This document shows, in pieces, positions 1 through 11,178 of a stretch of DNA of 64,000 nucleotides (its first letter is position 1; every line of letters starts with the position of its first letter). The stretch covers positions 8,323,801 through 8,387,800 of the forward strand of contig CM030848.1 in NCBI GenBank assembly GCA_018105865.1. Reading direction: 5' to 3'. Origin of the DNA: Metaphire vulgaris (Eukaryota; Annelida; Clitellata; Crassiclitellata; Megascolecidae). Made by a program: the position numbers and the translations under genes. Under the pieces are notes generated by a model that was not told the origin of the DNA, did no database searches, and saw only the letters and a list, made by a program, of their open reading frames with translations.

Positions 1-120
1 GAAACCTTATCGCATTTTAAAAGTAAAAAATAAAATAATGAAAAAATTTCGAAAATGCCGCCTCTAGAGCAAGTGCCGCCCGGGGCGGTTCGCCCCCACT
101 GCCCCCTCGCTGCGCCACTG
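1..120. mobile_element. Right end of a CAGTGGCG-type hAT-like MITE (truncated by window edge)
   Basis: The sequence ends ...GCTGCGCCACTG, the inverse of the CAGTGGCG start seen in other elements here. The left end is outside the window. Confidence 0.4.
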
Positions 121-408
121 TGTCTAGCTGTTGACACGAAAAGCCAGCGGACAAATGATTCTTAGTCTTTGTGTTGAAGCGTAGATTACGGTAGCAAGTT
201 TACTGCTTTCGGATTGAATCTAAAGCGAATTAGATGCATTTTAGAATGAACGTCAATCTTCTGTTAACTGACGGAATGACCCTCACATTGCCATTATCAT
301 AATCGAATCAATGATAGAAATCCGGAACACAACTTTATCATTTCATTACGTTCCATGTCCAGTAGCTATACAATTGATTCAAAGGCGTTATTTTGGTCTG
401 TTCCATTC

Positions 409-600
409 CAGTGGCGGCTCTAGGATTTGGCAAGTGGGGGGGGGTGGAGGCGTTGGGATAGCAACTTCTAATCATGGGGCAACCATTTGTTGTTTAATGT
501 GTGTAGCATTAAGTATAGGGTCCCAACTGGGGGCCACTGGGGGGGGCAGGCACTCAATAGGGGGCACGGGCCCTCTGGCCCCCCGGTGGAGCCGCCACTG
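409..600. mobile_element. hAT-type MITE, CAGTGGCGGCTC family
   Basis: The ends CAGTGGCGGCTC...GAGCCGCCACTG are flanked by a perfect 8-bp duplication TTCCATTC (401-408, 601-608). The same family occurs at 59301-59487. Confidence 0.85.
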
Positions 601-795
601 TTCCATTCTGATTTTGACCTGCCAAGAATAATATTCTAGCATAACTTTCACTAATCACCATTTTACACCGGGACTTAATTTGCTGTCTCAACTGAAAGCG
701 CAACCACTAAGTCGTTTGTTGTCGATCGTGGACGATTGTTAGGCATCTCGAAACGAGTTTGTTTCTCATTAGCGTTGCTTGCATTTCTTGCACAG

Positions 796-981
796 AATCG
801 AAGCCCAAACGCCTCGAAGAGATAGTCGTCGAATTCGACCTTCCAGTGAAAATCAGTTTTTCCAAAGACTCCGACTACTTCGAAGTCGGCGACACGAAAT
901 ACAACAACGCAAAGCTGGGAATTCTTACTCTGTACAAATTCTACGAAGAGCGATTCCTACGACTGAACACAATCAGCAGAG
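796..981 (+). CDS. Gene 1 exon (possible CABIT-like, part 1)
   Basis: The acceptor is a pyrimidine tract ending TTGCACAG and the donor is AGAG|GTAGGC. The exon begins with two bases of a split codon and ends in phase 1. It contains the LPVKISF and LYKFYEERFL stretches. Confidence 0.65.
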
Positions 982-1271
982 GTAGGCCTACAGTCTAATC
1001 TAAATAAAATTCGTCATCTAAGTTTCGTCGACCAAGCCTATAATCTAACTATTCACGGGAACGGGGCGTGTGTTCGATATTGCATTCGATATTTCTCCGA
1101 ACCTGCGGTCATAAAGTATTGTACGAACATTGTATTATTAATAAACCAGAAATCATTACAAATCTCCTACGTTTTTCAAATTTCTCACATTTTTGGCAAT
1201 CTCGTTATTGTTACTGTACAATCGAGAATCAAACGACGATCGCCGGGTCACGTAATAACGTGACCGCATGA

Positions 1272-1315
<44 letters not shown>

Positions 1316-1606
1316 GGTATTGTTGCCTGTCACGCATTGTTGGCCTGCGAAATCTGGCCTGAGTACAGGTTGCCCGTGTTGTCGTTTTATAGAACGATTG
1401 ATTTACACTGTACTTTTACAACGGTATTTGAACGTAGGCGCCAAGAGCAGATTAGGCCTATATACAGGTGGGTTTTATAATACACAACTTTATACGTTAT
1501 CAATGGGCACGTTGAACATTTACACAATGGACCTTCGTTATATAAAACGGACTCGGCTATAACGTACTGCAAATGTACTGTCCCGTGCGATGCGCTACCG
1601 TATTGG

Positions 1607-1701
<95 letters not shown>

Positions 1702-1719
1702 TATCATCATCATCAGCAG

Positions 1720-1763
<44 letters not shown>

Positions 1764-2435
1764 TCGCATAGCCAGCTGGGGCCGTTGCGTTGCTCCACAT
1801 GTGACCGTATTGGATGGTATTGGATAAAATGTAGGCCTACCTCGGATAGGCCTATAACTTATTCAATTTTACAGACCCGATAAGCACGTTATTACGAAGT
1901 TCTACTGTAACTTATTTTCTCTCGAGCAGATTTGCAATTTATTTAGCAAATGACGGCAACATTTTAGACCTTAAAATAAATTCATCGCCCGTTGGCTCGA
2001 CCAGTACACAGATCTTCAAAGACTTCGTTAATAAACTGTCGTTTCGTCCTGTTATCCGATGGCCCTAATTATGGCTTTGTACATTATTCCTATTATTACC
2101 TATTATTATCCTACTGTTTCCATTGTACACTATACCGCTTCAAGGTATAAAAATCAGTCTTAGAGCTACTAGTACAGGAGAACCATCAGCTACTGCAGTG
2201 CCAAGTGAGTGGTTCGTACCAATTAACAGCTCTTATCGCTTGGGGCAGTGTTTATTCTAGTCACCTTCACATTGGGGGGATTTTGAAATGTTTGGGGGAC
2301 AAGGTCTGAGTCTCCACACTTTTTTTGGGGGAGGGGATTTCCATCCCCAGCCAACATATAAAAAATTTGTGGGAGGGAATGTTAAAACTTGGGGGGAATC
2401 CCCAAGAGAAGGCCTAGAATAAGCACTGGCTTGGG

Positions 2436-2490
<55 letters not shown>

Positions 2491-5400
2491 GTAAAGTGTT
2501 TTCTTCGACAGTGCGATTAGAAAAGGACACTGTTAATAAAATTAATTATAATTAATCCAGTGGTTCCCCGGTGTGAGCCACGCTCCCTGGAGAACCGCGG
2601 GACTTCATTCCAGGGGAGTCGGGTGAATTATTACAAATTAATCATAATTTTCATTTTTTTGCTCATCAAGACTTTTTGGACGTCTAGCGCCAATCATTAC
2701 CCCAAAAGTGCTATTTCGCCAAGTGCACTTGTTTTCAAATTTCACACGGGGAGCCTTGAGAAAATCTGGACTTGGCAAGGAAACCGCGAATCGAAAAGTT
2801 TGGGAGCCGCTCTGCATGCGTTAAACCACGACTGGCTTCATAGAATCCAAAATGCGCTTAGAGTATTTAATCTGCGTGAAGATTTCCTTCAAGTTCTCTG
2901 CGCAGAGTATGCTGTAGGCTTACCCTTGGCTAATTTCGCCGTTAGCTTACATTAGCCTATTTTAACGATTGCAAAATTGCAAAATTTCGAATCTTTATGA
3001 TATGTTCCAAATCTTATTTCACATTAAATCTGGTACAATAATTATATAATTGGTCTTGCTAAACGCTTATTTGAGTAATCTGAATTCCTCAAGATCTAGA
3101 AATATCTGGATCACTAGTCGCATTCAGTGTTTAACCTTTATTTTCCCAGACCCATTCAAAATTGACACACACTCAAGAAAACTTATATTTAGACACTTTC
3201 TGATGTATAGTAACACAAAAAGTTGAAATCAGAAAAAAATTATTCAAGATCACGGAACAATACCCATGTTCCCAAATGGGAACGTTGGGTCATTATGACT
3301 ATAGAAAATCCTGGAAATACCAAAGGCAGTAATTTTATTACATTTGTGCTGTACAGTATGTACATTTTTGAACATGCCTCATATAGGCATAGTATGTGAG
3401 AAATACTGTTTTAAATATCATCTTAAGGTGATTAATTATTAATTAATTAATTAATTAATTAATTAATTAATTAATTAATTAATTAATCATTGGTGTGGTA
3501 GACCCCAAAACACTTTATGTGAAGGTGTCTCTCAGTTCTCATGCTTCGAGCATTTCTTTCTTGCACTTGTCTGACAATAAGCACCTCGCCCCTGGGAAGT
3601 AGACAATATTTGACTTCATCATGTCGTAAAAGATTTGGAACAAAGGCAGTGGGTTCTCCATAACGTTATCGAGGTGTGTCTTTCAACAGTCAAGCAACCA
3701 TTCCACGTCGAAATTCAGGATATCTGAGGCAATCGTGGAAGAAGCGACCTTACATGTAGCTTCCATGCTGCAACCACTGCAATATTGAATGCATTGACAA
3801 GCAAGTTCCACCATTATTTCTTGGATTTGGTCTTGGGTCGGTATGAAAAGCAGACGATCAAGAAGATCAACACTGTCTTTTCCCGTTGCGTAATTGCTAA
3901 ACATTCGTGGCTGAGTTTTTTCTTTCCTCAAACTCCGTTCACACGACGTTCCATCATGACTACAGAGTTGACATAGTTATGACTCAACTCAGAGCTACTA
4001 GGCTTACAATCACAGGTCTTGTCATCTTCACAGGGTCCTGCTGAGGCCTGGATCCCTTCATCTGAGTAAACACATGAAGCTCACACCATCATATGGTGAT
4101 TCATCTGGACCTAAGATATCTTCATCTGCTGCTTCAACTTCATAATCTGCCCCATCGTTTAAGGCAGTATGCAAGTGTCTGGAATACTAGCATTATCATC
4201 GTCATCACTGAAGGGCTCTTCAAAAACTGCTTCAACTGCTTGTGAGAGGGCGAAACATCGCTTAGTTACAGGCATTTTAGCTACTGTCCAACAATAGCTA
4301 CACAATTGTTTGCAACAGAACAGGTCATTATATTCATGAAATGTATCATCAGAACATACACACATATTAGTCTTACATATTTGCCGGATTGGAACACCAA
4401 TGGCCAATGCTAGTGAAATATCAACAACTGTCAGCCTATTAGCCACATTGACCCAACGTTCCCAATTGGGAACATGGCTGTTCAATCATGTCTTGTAATT
4501 TTACCTATGATCACACATGTAAATCGGACTCAAAATCATGCATAGGGGTCATAGTTGAATAAAATGAGCCATTGTGGTAAAATAAATGTTGACATTTAGA
4601 TTTTATTTTAAAATGTATCCACTATACCTATGATTTTGGCAATTTTTCGGAATTTTATTGCAATTTGTACAAAAAGTACAAAAAATTAGCAGAGATATTT
4701 TATACAGAAATCAAAGATAGACATGTGCTCTAAACAAAAGCTAAGAAAAACCAGGATGATATAGCTTGGTTAACTGCCTACACTGCCTTCAAATCAATGT
4801 TCCCATTTGGGAACGTTGGGAAAATAAAGGTTAATCTAGACTCCGGACTCCGGGGGGGGGGATTGATAAAGCCCGGGGGAATTTAGCTAGGGGGCTGCTG
4901 TTAGTTGATGTAGTATGCCAACATTTCCGGAAGGGAATTTGAAATTTCCGGGGGAAGGGCAATTTCCCCCGGAAACGGCCTAGATTAAACCCTGGTCGCA
5001 TTTAAAATGTTCGACTTAACAACTATCAGAGAAAAGTCGTGACCAGCAAAAAGGTCTTACAATAGATTTGCAGCTTCCGTTCCACTTCGTCGCTCGTCAC
5101 CGACTAACGGGAAGCCAGAACTTAGGCTCCATTTATATAGCGCATGTTTCGGAGCATAAATTATTAAGGCATTCCGAGGCCTAAGCGTGGACAGCGGCAC
5201 GGATGAATTACACCCCAGGTTGCAAAATTTAGAGGCGCTGCTGTAGTCGAAGCACATGAAAGTTGAAATACCACCATAGGTGTAAATCTCTATTGAGCCC
5301 CTAGGTCGAGCCCCCACTTTTTGAGAGGATACCATGGGGAGAGAGTAGGGAATATGGGGGTGGGGCGGGGCTGGGCCCCAACTTTTTCGTTCAAGTTTAC

Positions 5401-8135
5401 GCCAATGAATATGACGCCGCTATTTTATGCTCTACTACAACTCTGACCTGGCGAGCATACAGTATTATATACGCTTCGTCATTTTAAAAAGAAATGCTGT
5501 CTTTTTGCACACCAGCAGTAATGATTGTTCGAGTCATGGTATACAGTAGAACTTCGTTATAACGCACTCGGTTATAGCGTAAGTTCGACTGTAATTAATT
5601 AATAGTTTACGCTTCTTATGTCCGCAGGCAGGGTTATTTCTAGAATTATCAATTTGGGGTGCCCTGCCGAAAAAGTCTGATAAGCAAAAAGGTCATCCGG
5701 CTCTCAGGTGGGGAGCGGGGCGGTGTCGGTCTCAGATTGGGGGGAGGTTGGCGGGTGTTAGAGGGTGTAAAAATAGTCCTGCCCGTAGGTCTCCGGCCTG
5801 TTTGTTTAGCATCATAGACTACCAGTGTTTATTCTAGCCACCTTGACATTGGGGAGATTTTGAAATGTTTGGGGGGACAAGGTCTGAGTCTCCACACTTG
5901 GGGGGGGATTTTCATCTCCCAGCCAACATATAAAAATTGGGGGATTTTAAAACTTGGGGGTGGGGGAATATCCACAGAGAAGGCCTAGAATAAACACAGA
6001 TAGACTACCAACAAGCTAATAGCTGTCTGATGGACATTCGTTTTGTTTCAACATCTGTGTTTGGATTGTAGGTGTGATCAGTAAGCAAAGTTTTCTTCTG
6101 CCTCTCTACGTTCAGATCGAAGTCAACATTGCAGAAGGATTCAAGGACGGTTCACCAGAGGAATGGACTTCGCTGATGGGCGTGTACGATAGAGCAGTCA
6201 ATCCAACCAAAGCATCCGCAATGCGTGGCCTTAGAGGTAGAAAGAACTTTAGCCATGTTTTCAGATTTAATTTTACTGAAATGTTCACCGTCAGTGCATG
6301 AATTTACTTTCGTCGTGAGCTTATCTGAAAGGCACGCGCATTTTTCAATGAATTTGTCCATTTTCTGTCGGAGAGATAATCCTGGCGTTTGCCAGATCGT
6401 TTATGATTAGATTTGGAGCATCGTCAATGGATAGGTAGAGGTCTACTCTAGCGGCTTATAACTGACGCCATAAAAGGGCATTATGATATTTTACTCTGAG
6501 CGTACATTAGACCGTACGTTACGTCCCCGGGAAAAAATACGCGTTTCATACTTATAATATGTCAAAAAAATAGTATACGTCTATTTAGACGTAATTGTGG
6601 CAGTGGCGTCGAGCTCCGACGTATTTCTATGGTTATCTCAACTTATCTGTTATCTGTACATAGGGCCTGTAGAATGTCATTAAGTCACGGAAACTTTATC
6701 GTACGCGTATTATACGTATTTTATTATTTAAAATACAATACGTATGAAACGTACGATCGAATCTTGCTCTGAGCTGTAGTCGTGATATTTGATCGGGATT
6801 CTTAGTTTTAGCTAAAATTTTCTAAAGGCCGTTCTCTGCCCGCCATCCAAAACAGCCAAAGCGTTCACGCGGCTTTGCGAGAATTTTGAAGCTTGAATTT
6901 AATAAGAGAGGTTCTGACAGCAAAAATGTTCAGAGAATTGCCATTAACGTTGACTTGTTTGACTATTTTCATCGCAAAATACTTCGAGTTAATTCGATCT
7001 GCAACCAATTTGTCGTTTCAGAGGTACTCGTATATGATCCATCCGAAGGAAAAATAGTCAATCCTCAGGCAATCGATGTTTTAAACAACCGACCACGAAA
7101 CAATTCGCTGTCGACTTTGACGCCCATGTCTCAAATTCGCCAAGATCCAGTAATCGATAATTTGTCCTCTCTCCGATTAGATGACTCTGGATTAAAAGGA
7201 AATGGCGATTATCCCCTAACACCCCATACAAATTTACGAAACAAGGGGGAGGAGGAGGTACAAGACGATGTCGAAAGAACAGATTCTGGGGAAGATGAGT
7301 CGACCGAAACAGAAGTTCCGACTGAAGGCATCCATATGCAAAATACCTCTGTAATACCTGGATCAGGTTCTTCTGGAAGCCATCTGGAGAATAGGCCTAC
7401 ATCCCAGAGTCGGAGCAACGAAACGTTAAATATGGATATCAACTCAAAGAAATTTAGTGGAGATTCTGACGATCATCAAATGGATGATTTTACGAGACAC
7501 TCCGATGAACCAAAAGACAGCGAAATAGACGGAAACGACATAGAACGGATCGCTCGAAGAGAGGGACAGACGAACGAAACCAAACCACAGGACGCGAAAC
7601 CGATTCCGGCCAAAAGACGCTCGCTTCCCACGGAAAAAGTTTCTCCCGTGGTCAGAGAAGGTTCCAGCAAAATCCAGAAAATAGACGACACGGTGACGAG
7701 GGAACGTTCAGCACGGCCCGATTCTTCATCGACCGGACAAAATTCAAACGGCACCGTCAGTCTAAGTCAGACCGGCGAAACGCCCGGCAAGTACGGAGCG
7801 TACGTGAAACACCCGTGCCAATCGACGGAAACGTCATCCGACTACTATAGCACGACGACTCCGGCAAAGACCAAGAAGAGTTCTCTGAAGGTCGAGCGGA
7901 AGAGATCGATTCGTGCCGAACGTCACGTCTCCTACAGCGATACGGACACCGTTTACCCCTTCGACTCTGCCGACGACAGCGACGGTCCGTTCAGTCGCAG
8001 CGCCTCAGCCGCCGTCTTCACCGACCGTCTGATAAACCGAACGACGGTCGCGCAGATTCGAAATCCGCCGACGACGACGACGAAGACGACGGTGCACAGG
8101 CGCCCGAGAGGAAGCCTAGTCGTCAACGTTCGTCC

Positions 8136-8168
<33 letters not shown>

Positions 8169-8486
8169 GGGGGGTCTGTCTCGCCGCCGAACAACGAGTT
8201 TCTTTCCGACGATGACGAGAAAACGGTTCCACGCATCGGACAGCTCGATCCTGCCGAGGTTCAACGCCTCGTCGTCGGGCATCGAGGCGATACCGGAAGC
8301 CGCGGAAGAGTACGCGGCGTCTGCGGGATGGCCCCCGCGCGGCAGCAGTAGATTGAAGCGCCATTTCGAAACGTCGAACTGTCGCGACTTTGATTTCGAC
8401 AACCGACGCAGAAATACGACTTCTATGATAAGCATCGGTAACAACATCGCAGGCTACGACAACACCCTCGGTAGACCTGCAACCAG

Positions 8487-8525
<39 letters not shown>

Positions 8526-8834
8526 GTACTACGTTAACGGCGTCAGCGACACAAGGTCAAGGTCAAACAACGTATTTCCTGTTTCTGGGCGTAACTCGAA
8601 GGCATCAAGCAACGGCGTGCTAAGACAGAAATCGCTCAACGGAGCAATAACTGCAAACAGACCAACAGTTGTCGAATGGACGAATGGGGAAGCTGCGCCA
8701 AATGAATTGTCGACACGAAAGTACGACGGAAGAACGGTAAGACCACCTTATAACCAAACTACAGTAGAACTTCGCTATAACGAACTTGGTTAATGATGAT
8801 GATGACGACGATAATGATGATGATGAGGATGATG

Positions 8835-8906
<72 letters not shown>

Positions 8907-8953
8907 GCACCGACTCACTAACTCACTAACTCCTAAATCATTTTAAATCATTA

Positions 8954-8999
<46 letters not shown>

Positions 9000-9237
9000 G
9001 TGAAAGTTCCGTGGAAGGCAACTGCGTTAATCTCTGGAGTGTCACGGATAGACCTATTCGTTGTCGGAGAAAGGATGTCTCTCTTTCATCTCCAGATTGT
9101 TGTGATAAGATACTGCCAATTTCTTTAATATTAATATTAATATTATTATTAATATTAATTATTAATATTATTATTAATATTATTATTAATAATAATTAAT
9201 ATTAATATTAATATTAATATTAGTATTAATATTAATA

Positions 9238-9292
<55 letters not shown>

Positions 9293-9796
9293 ACGAGTTG
9301 TTTTTAAAGTCAAGCTCTCCTGTATGTAAATCACACGCTGTAACGTTTCTTCGGATATAACGTACCGCAATGCAGGCCTACGGTCTCGTGTGATGCGTTT
9401 CCGTGTTGGATAGTATTGGATATCATGTACCTCGGATATAACGTACTAAATTTTACAGACTTTATAAGCACGCTATAGTGAAGTTCTACTGTATTCTGGA
9501 ACGCGTAATCACGGGTTTTCATGTTGCCTCGTAGAGATTTTAAGGGAGGAATAGCATTTCGTGTGTCGACCTTCAGCTGAGATCCTCTGCTGGCGATTTG
9601 TTGGTCGCTATATAAGTGCTTAGGAAAAGCTTTATGCGAAAGTATATGGACATCATGTTGCTGGCAGATCATGGGCAGGCCCGCCGAGAGAAATTCCGGG
9701 CCCCTGTGCAGAAGGGAAGTCACGGGCCTCTAACAAGCGTCAAAGTCAAAATCTGCTGACTTTCTTGCTTGTTGGTCTTTTTCAGGATGTTAATAC

Positions 9797-9849
<53 letters not shown>

Positions 9850-10848
9850 GTCTGCCAATCGCGAGTTTCACTTAACTGACTTTCTTTACTATTCAGAACA
9901 ACTATAGCTGCAGTGAACAGAAGTAAGGTCACTGCAGGCCCGTCTTATACCTGTGTGGGGCCCCGGGCACCTGGCGGCCTGCGGAGCCCTAGATGTGAAG
10001 ATCAAATGATGGCAAGCAAAAAAAGGCCATCTCCAAACGTGTTTTGGATGTCGATAAGCCAACAAATGGTCATTTCCATACGTTTTGGGTGGTGACAAGC
10101 AAAAAAGTTTGCGCGCGGTGCGGGGCCCCTAAGATGCGCGGAGCCCCGGACACTGTGCCCGATTGTGCCAGATTGTTGTGATAGGATACTGCCAATTTCT
10201 TTATTATTATTATTATTATTATAACGAGTGGTTTTTAAAGTCAAGCTCCCCAGTCATCAACATATGGTGTAACCGCCACTGCTGGTCACTGCTCACTTAG
10301 CCTACACCCCCACCCACCACAGGTCCACTCCATACAGGACATGGATGAAGTTCCACGCAGTCATTAATCTATTTAGCTTCAAATAAAATAATTAACACCA
10401 AACTACGGATGGAATTTTAATTATTTGTTTCCAGCTGAATATCAACGGCACAAGGAATAACGGCTTTCTACCTCATCCGGAATACAGGCATCGCGTTGGG
10501 AATCACGTTGGAAAAGAACTCCAGAAGAATAATTTCAGTTCGATGGTCATCCAACTTAACGAGACAAGAGACGGAAACAAATGGGCCGAGATATCGGACG
10601 GAGAACGACGCGGCGGTCTCGTCGTAAACCATCGCGCCTACAACAACGCCGCTGCCGCCCTAAGGAGGCCCAAGGACATCAACCACCATCCATTGTCTGC
10701 ATCGAACAGTCACAACGGCCGACAGTACGTGCCGCCGGCCGCCGACATCGTTTCGTCTGTAACTGTCAATCAAACGAGTCCGTCGACACCAAAGAGATAC
10801 TCCAAATCTTACATTCGCTTTAACGACAGAGGCGGGTTTCGCCCGTAG
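796..10848 (+). CDS. Large disordered protein with possible CABIT-like N-terminal piece (3' part of gene, four exons)
   Basis: Four exons join in phase: 796-981, 6072-6236, 7022-8736 and 10435-10848 (stop TAG). Junctions are G|GT, G|AG and phase 0, with acceptors TTGTAG, TTTCAG and TTCCAG. About 825 codons are visible; the 5' exons are outside the window. The first two exons encode a compact hydrophobic/beta-like stretch (LEEIVVEFDLPVKISF, ILTLYKFYEERFLRL, FLLPLYVQIEV). This recalls CABIT domains of THEMIS/GAREM/Serrano-type signalling adaptors, but the call rests on memory of pattern only. The large third exon is acidic, then Ser/Thr/Arg rich, with an Ala11 run and a Gln13 run, so it is probably disordered. 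No transmembrane segment or catalytic motif is seen. Function is not assigned with confidence; that it is a real gene is well supported by long open frames and phase-consistent splicing. Confidence 0.7.
1523..1906. mobile_element. Pogo/Tigger-like TA-flanked MITE carrying (TCA)n
   Basis: The right end GAAGTTCTACTG|TA and the degenerate left end match the family at 8762-9491. The interior has CGGCTATAACGTAC. A (TCA/ATC)n tract of about 150 bases lies inside at roughly 1607-1760. Confidence 0.55.
2246..2428. mobile_element. hAT-type MITE, CAGTGTTTATTCTAG family
   Basis: The ends are CAGTGTTTATTCTAG and CTAGAATAAGCACTG. The 8-bp duplication GCTTGGGG lies at 2238-2245 and 2429-2436. Relatives are at 5823-6000 and 26853-27017. 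Confidence 0.85.
2438..2488. repeat. (TA)n microsatellite
   Basis: An uninterrupted AT dinucleotide run, immediately after the target duplication of the preceding MITE. Confidence 0.95.
3131..4834 (-). mobile_element. piggyBac-like transposon relic at TTAA
   Basis: TTAA-flanked inverted termini: TTAACCTTTATTTTCCCA and TGGGAAAATAAAGGTTAA. Further inside is a second inverted motif, GTTCCCAAATGGGAAC. Two minus-strand coding scraps remain. One is at 4275-4159 (MPVTKRCFALSQAVEAVFEE then acidic, like a piggyBac transposase N-terminus). The other is at 3931-3683 and contains NYATGKDSVDLLDRLL, like the YN...GVDLLD segment. The catalytic middle is deleted, so the element is inactive. Confidence 0.75.
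3429..3487. repeat. (TTAA)n microsatellite
   Basis: About fourteen tandem ATTA/TTAA units inside the piggyBac-like relic; each is also a potential TTAA target. Confidence 0.9.
5544..5591. mobile_element. Minimal pogo/Tigger-like MITE (48 bp)
   Basis: Both ends of the 8762-9491 family remain, CAGTAGAACTTCGTTATAAC and an inverse ending AAGTTCGACTG, with TA on each side. The interior is lost. Confidence 0.6.
5823..6000. mobile_element. hAT-type MITE, CAGTGTTTATTCTAG family
   Basis: Starts CAGTGTTTATTCTAG and ends CTAGAATAAACACAGA. The duplication TAGACTAC lies at 5815-5822 and 6001-6008. It lies 71 bases upstream of a gene 1 exon. Confidence 0.8.
6072..6236 (+). CDS. Gene 1 exon (possible CABIT-like, part 2)
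   Basis: The acceptor is GGATTGTAG and the donor is TTAGAG|GTAGAA. The split codon G|GT is restored with the previous exon. It encodes FLLPLYVQIEVNIAEGF and EEWTSLMGVYDRAVNP, with no stop in 165 bases. Confidence 0.65.
7022..8736 (+). CDS. Gene 1 large low-complexity exon with Ala and Gln runs
   Basis: A 1715-base exon with acceptor GTCGTTTCAG and donor AGAACG|GTAAGA. It is open for 571 codons. The composition is acidic Ser/Thr/Glu first, then Arg/Ser rich. (GCT)n at about 8139-8168 encodes Ala11, and (CAA)n at 8487-8526 encodes Gln13. Just 25 bases after the donor a TA-flanked pogo/Tigger-like MITE starts, so an apparent read-through of the frame into that repeat is not coding. Confidence 0.75.
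8837..9000. repeat. (TAA)n and (TTA)n microsatellites
   Basis: AATn at about 8837-8905 and an inverted AAT/ATT stretch at about 8950-8999, inside the pogo-like MITE. Confidence 0.9.
9093..9320. repeat. Microsatellite-cored dispersed repeat, copy 1
   Basis: The left arm CAGATTGTTGTGATAAGATA...CCAATTTCTTT and right arm ATAACGAGTTGTTTTTAAAG flank (TTAATA)n/(ATT)n. The same arms flank a short (ATT)n at 10169-10251. Confidence 0.7.
9800..9846. repeat. (TC)n microsatellite
   Basis: A pure CT run in the last intron of gene 1. Confidence 0.95.
10169..10251. repeat. Microsatellite-cored dispersed repeat, copy 2
   Basis: The same two arms as 9093-9320, with a core of about eight ATT units. Confidence 0.7.
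10435..10848 (+). CDS. Gene 1 terminal coding exon
   Basis: The acceptor is TTTGTTTCCAG; phase 0 continues from 8736. It has 137 codons and then TAG. The protein is Asn/Arg/Ser rich and ends SYIRFNDRGGFRP. An AATAAA lies at 11111-11116, with a MITE between the stop and this signal. Confidence 0.7.
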   Translation: MNINGTRNNGFLPHPEYRHRVGNHVGKELQKNNFSSMVIQLNETRDGNKWAEISDGERRGGLVVNHRAYNNAAAALRRPKDINHHPLSASNSHNGRQYVPPAADIVSSVTVNQTSPSTPKRYSKSYIRFNDRGGFRP

Positions 10849-10920
10849 AACGAACACCGACCGCGCAGAGCCAGACGTAACCACTATTCAAAAGGGGGTC
10901 CTAATGATCTCCGACAGACC

Positions 10921-11097
10921 CATGGGCGTCCGGAGGCGGGTGCAATCCCTGGAAAATTGTGGTTATGAAAAAAGTAAAATTACTTGTTTCTTTCGTCACA
11001 AAACCTTGTTTTGCACCCCCCCCGAAAAATTTTTCATTTCTTTCGTCACAAGACCCTGTTTTGCACCCCCTGGAAAAAATTTCTGCAGACGCCCATG
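10921..11097. mobile_element. MITE with CATGGGCGTC ends in gene 1 3' region
   Basis: The ends CATGGGCGTC...GACGCCCATG are flanked by 8-bp GACAGACC (10913-10920, 11098-11105). The interior holds a tandem duplicate of a roughly 60-bp unit (TTTCTTTCGTCACA...TTTTGCACCCCC). It sits between the gene 1 stop and AATAAA. Confidence 0.8.
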
Positions 11098-11110
11098 GAC
11101 AGACCCATGT

Positions 11111-11116
11111 AATAAA
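11111..11116 (+). terminator. Candidate polyadenylation signal for gene 1
   Basis: The first AATAAA downstream of the stop at 10848 lies 263 bases away, directly after the 3' target duplication of a 177-bp MITE. Inferred; no transcript evidence is available. Confidence 0.35.
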
Positions 11117-11178
11117 GGCATCAAATATATCTGCCATGACGGGATTTGGGGCAGTTCGGGGGAACGCGTGGCTTCGAG

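Larger units (their letters stand above)
3125..4994. mobile_element. hAT-type MITE (CAGTGTTTAATCTAG family) split by a piggyBac-like element
   Basis: The outer element begins CAGTGT at 3125 and ends CTAGATTAAACCCTG at 4994. It has a perfect 8-bp duplication GTCGCATT (3117-3124, 4995-5002). Its own TTAA is the insertion point of the 3131-4834 element. An intact relative is at 63276-63451. Confidence 0.85.
8762..9491. mobile_element. Pogo/Tigger-like MITE in gene 1 intron
   Basis: The ends are CAGTAGAACTTCGCTATAAC and TATAGTGAAGTTCTACTG, with a TA duplication on both sides (8760-8761, 9492-9493). The interior contains large ATT/TTAATA microsatellites and a copy of the microsatellite-cored unit at 9093-9320. 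Confidence 0.7.

Noticed and set aside
311..631. 106-codon plus-strand frame
   Set aside because: It runs across an hAT-type MITE (409-600) with clear target duplications.
1387..1883. Long Met, His, Ser and Asp homopolymer frames
   Set aside because: They are translations of the (TCA)n microsatellite in different frames, inside a pogo-like MITE.
8737..8793. Coding continuation of gene 1 beyond 8736
   Set aside because: The residues VELRYNELG come from the CAGTAGAACTTCG terminal repeat of a MITE; a good GTAAGA donor precedes it.
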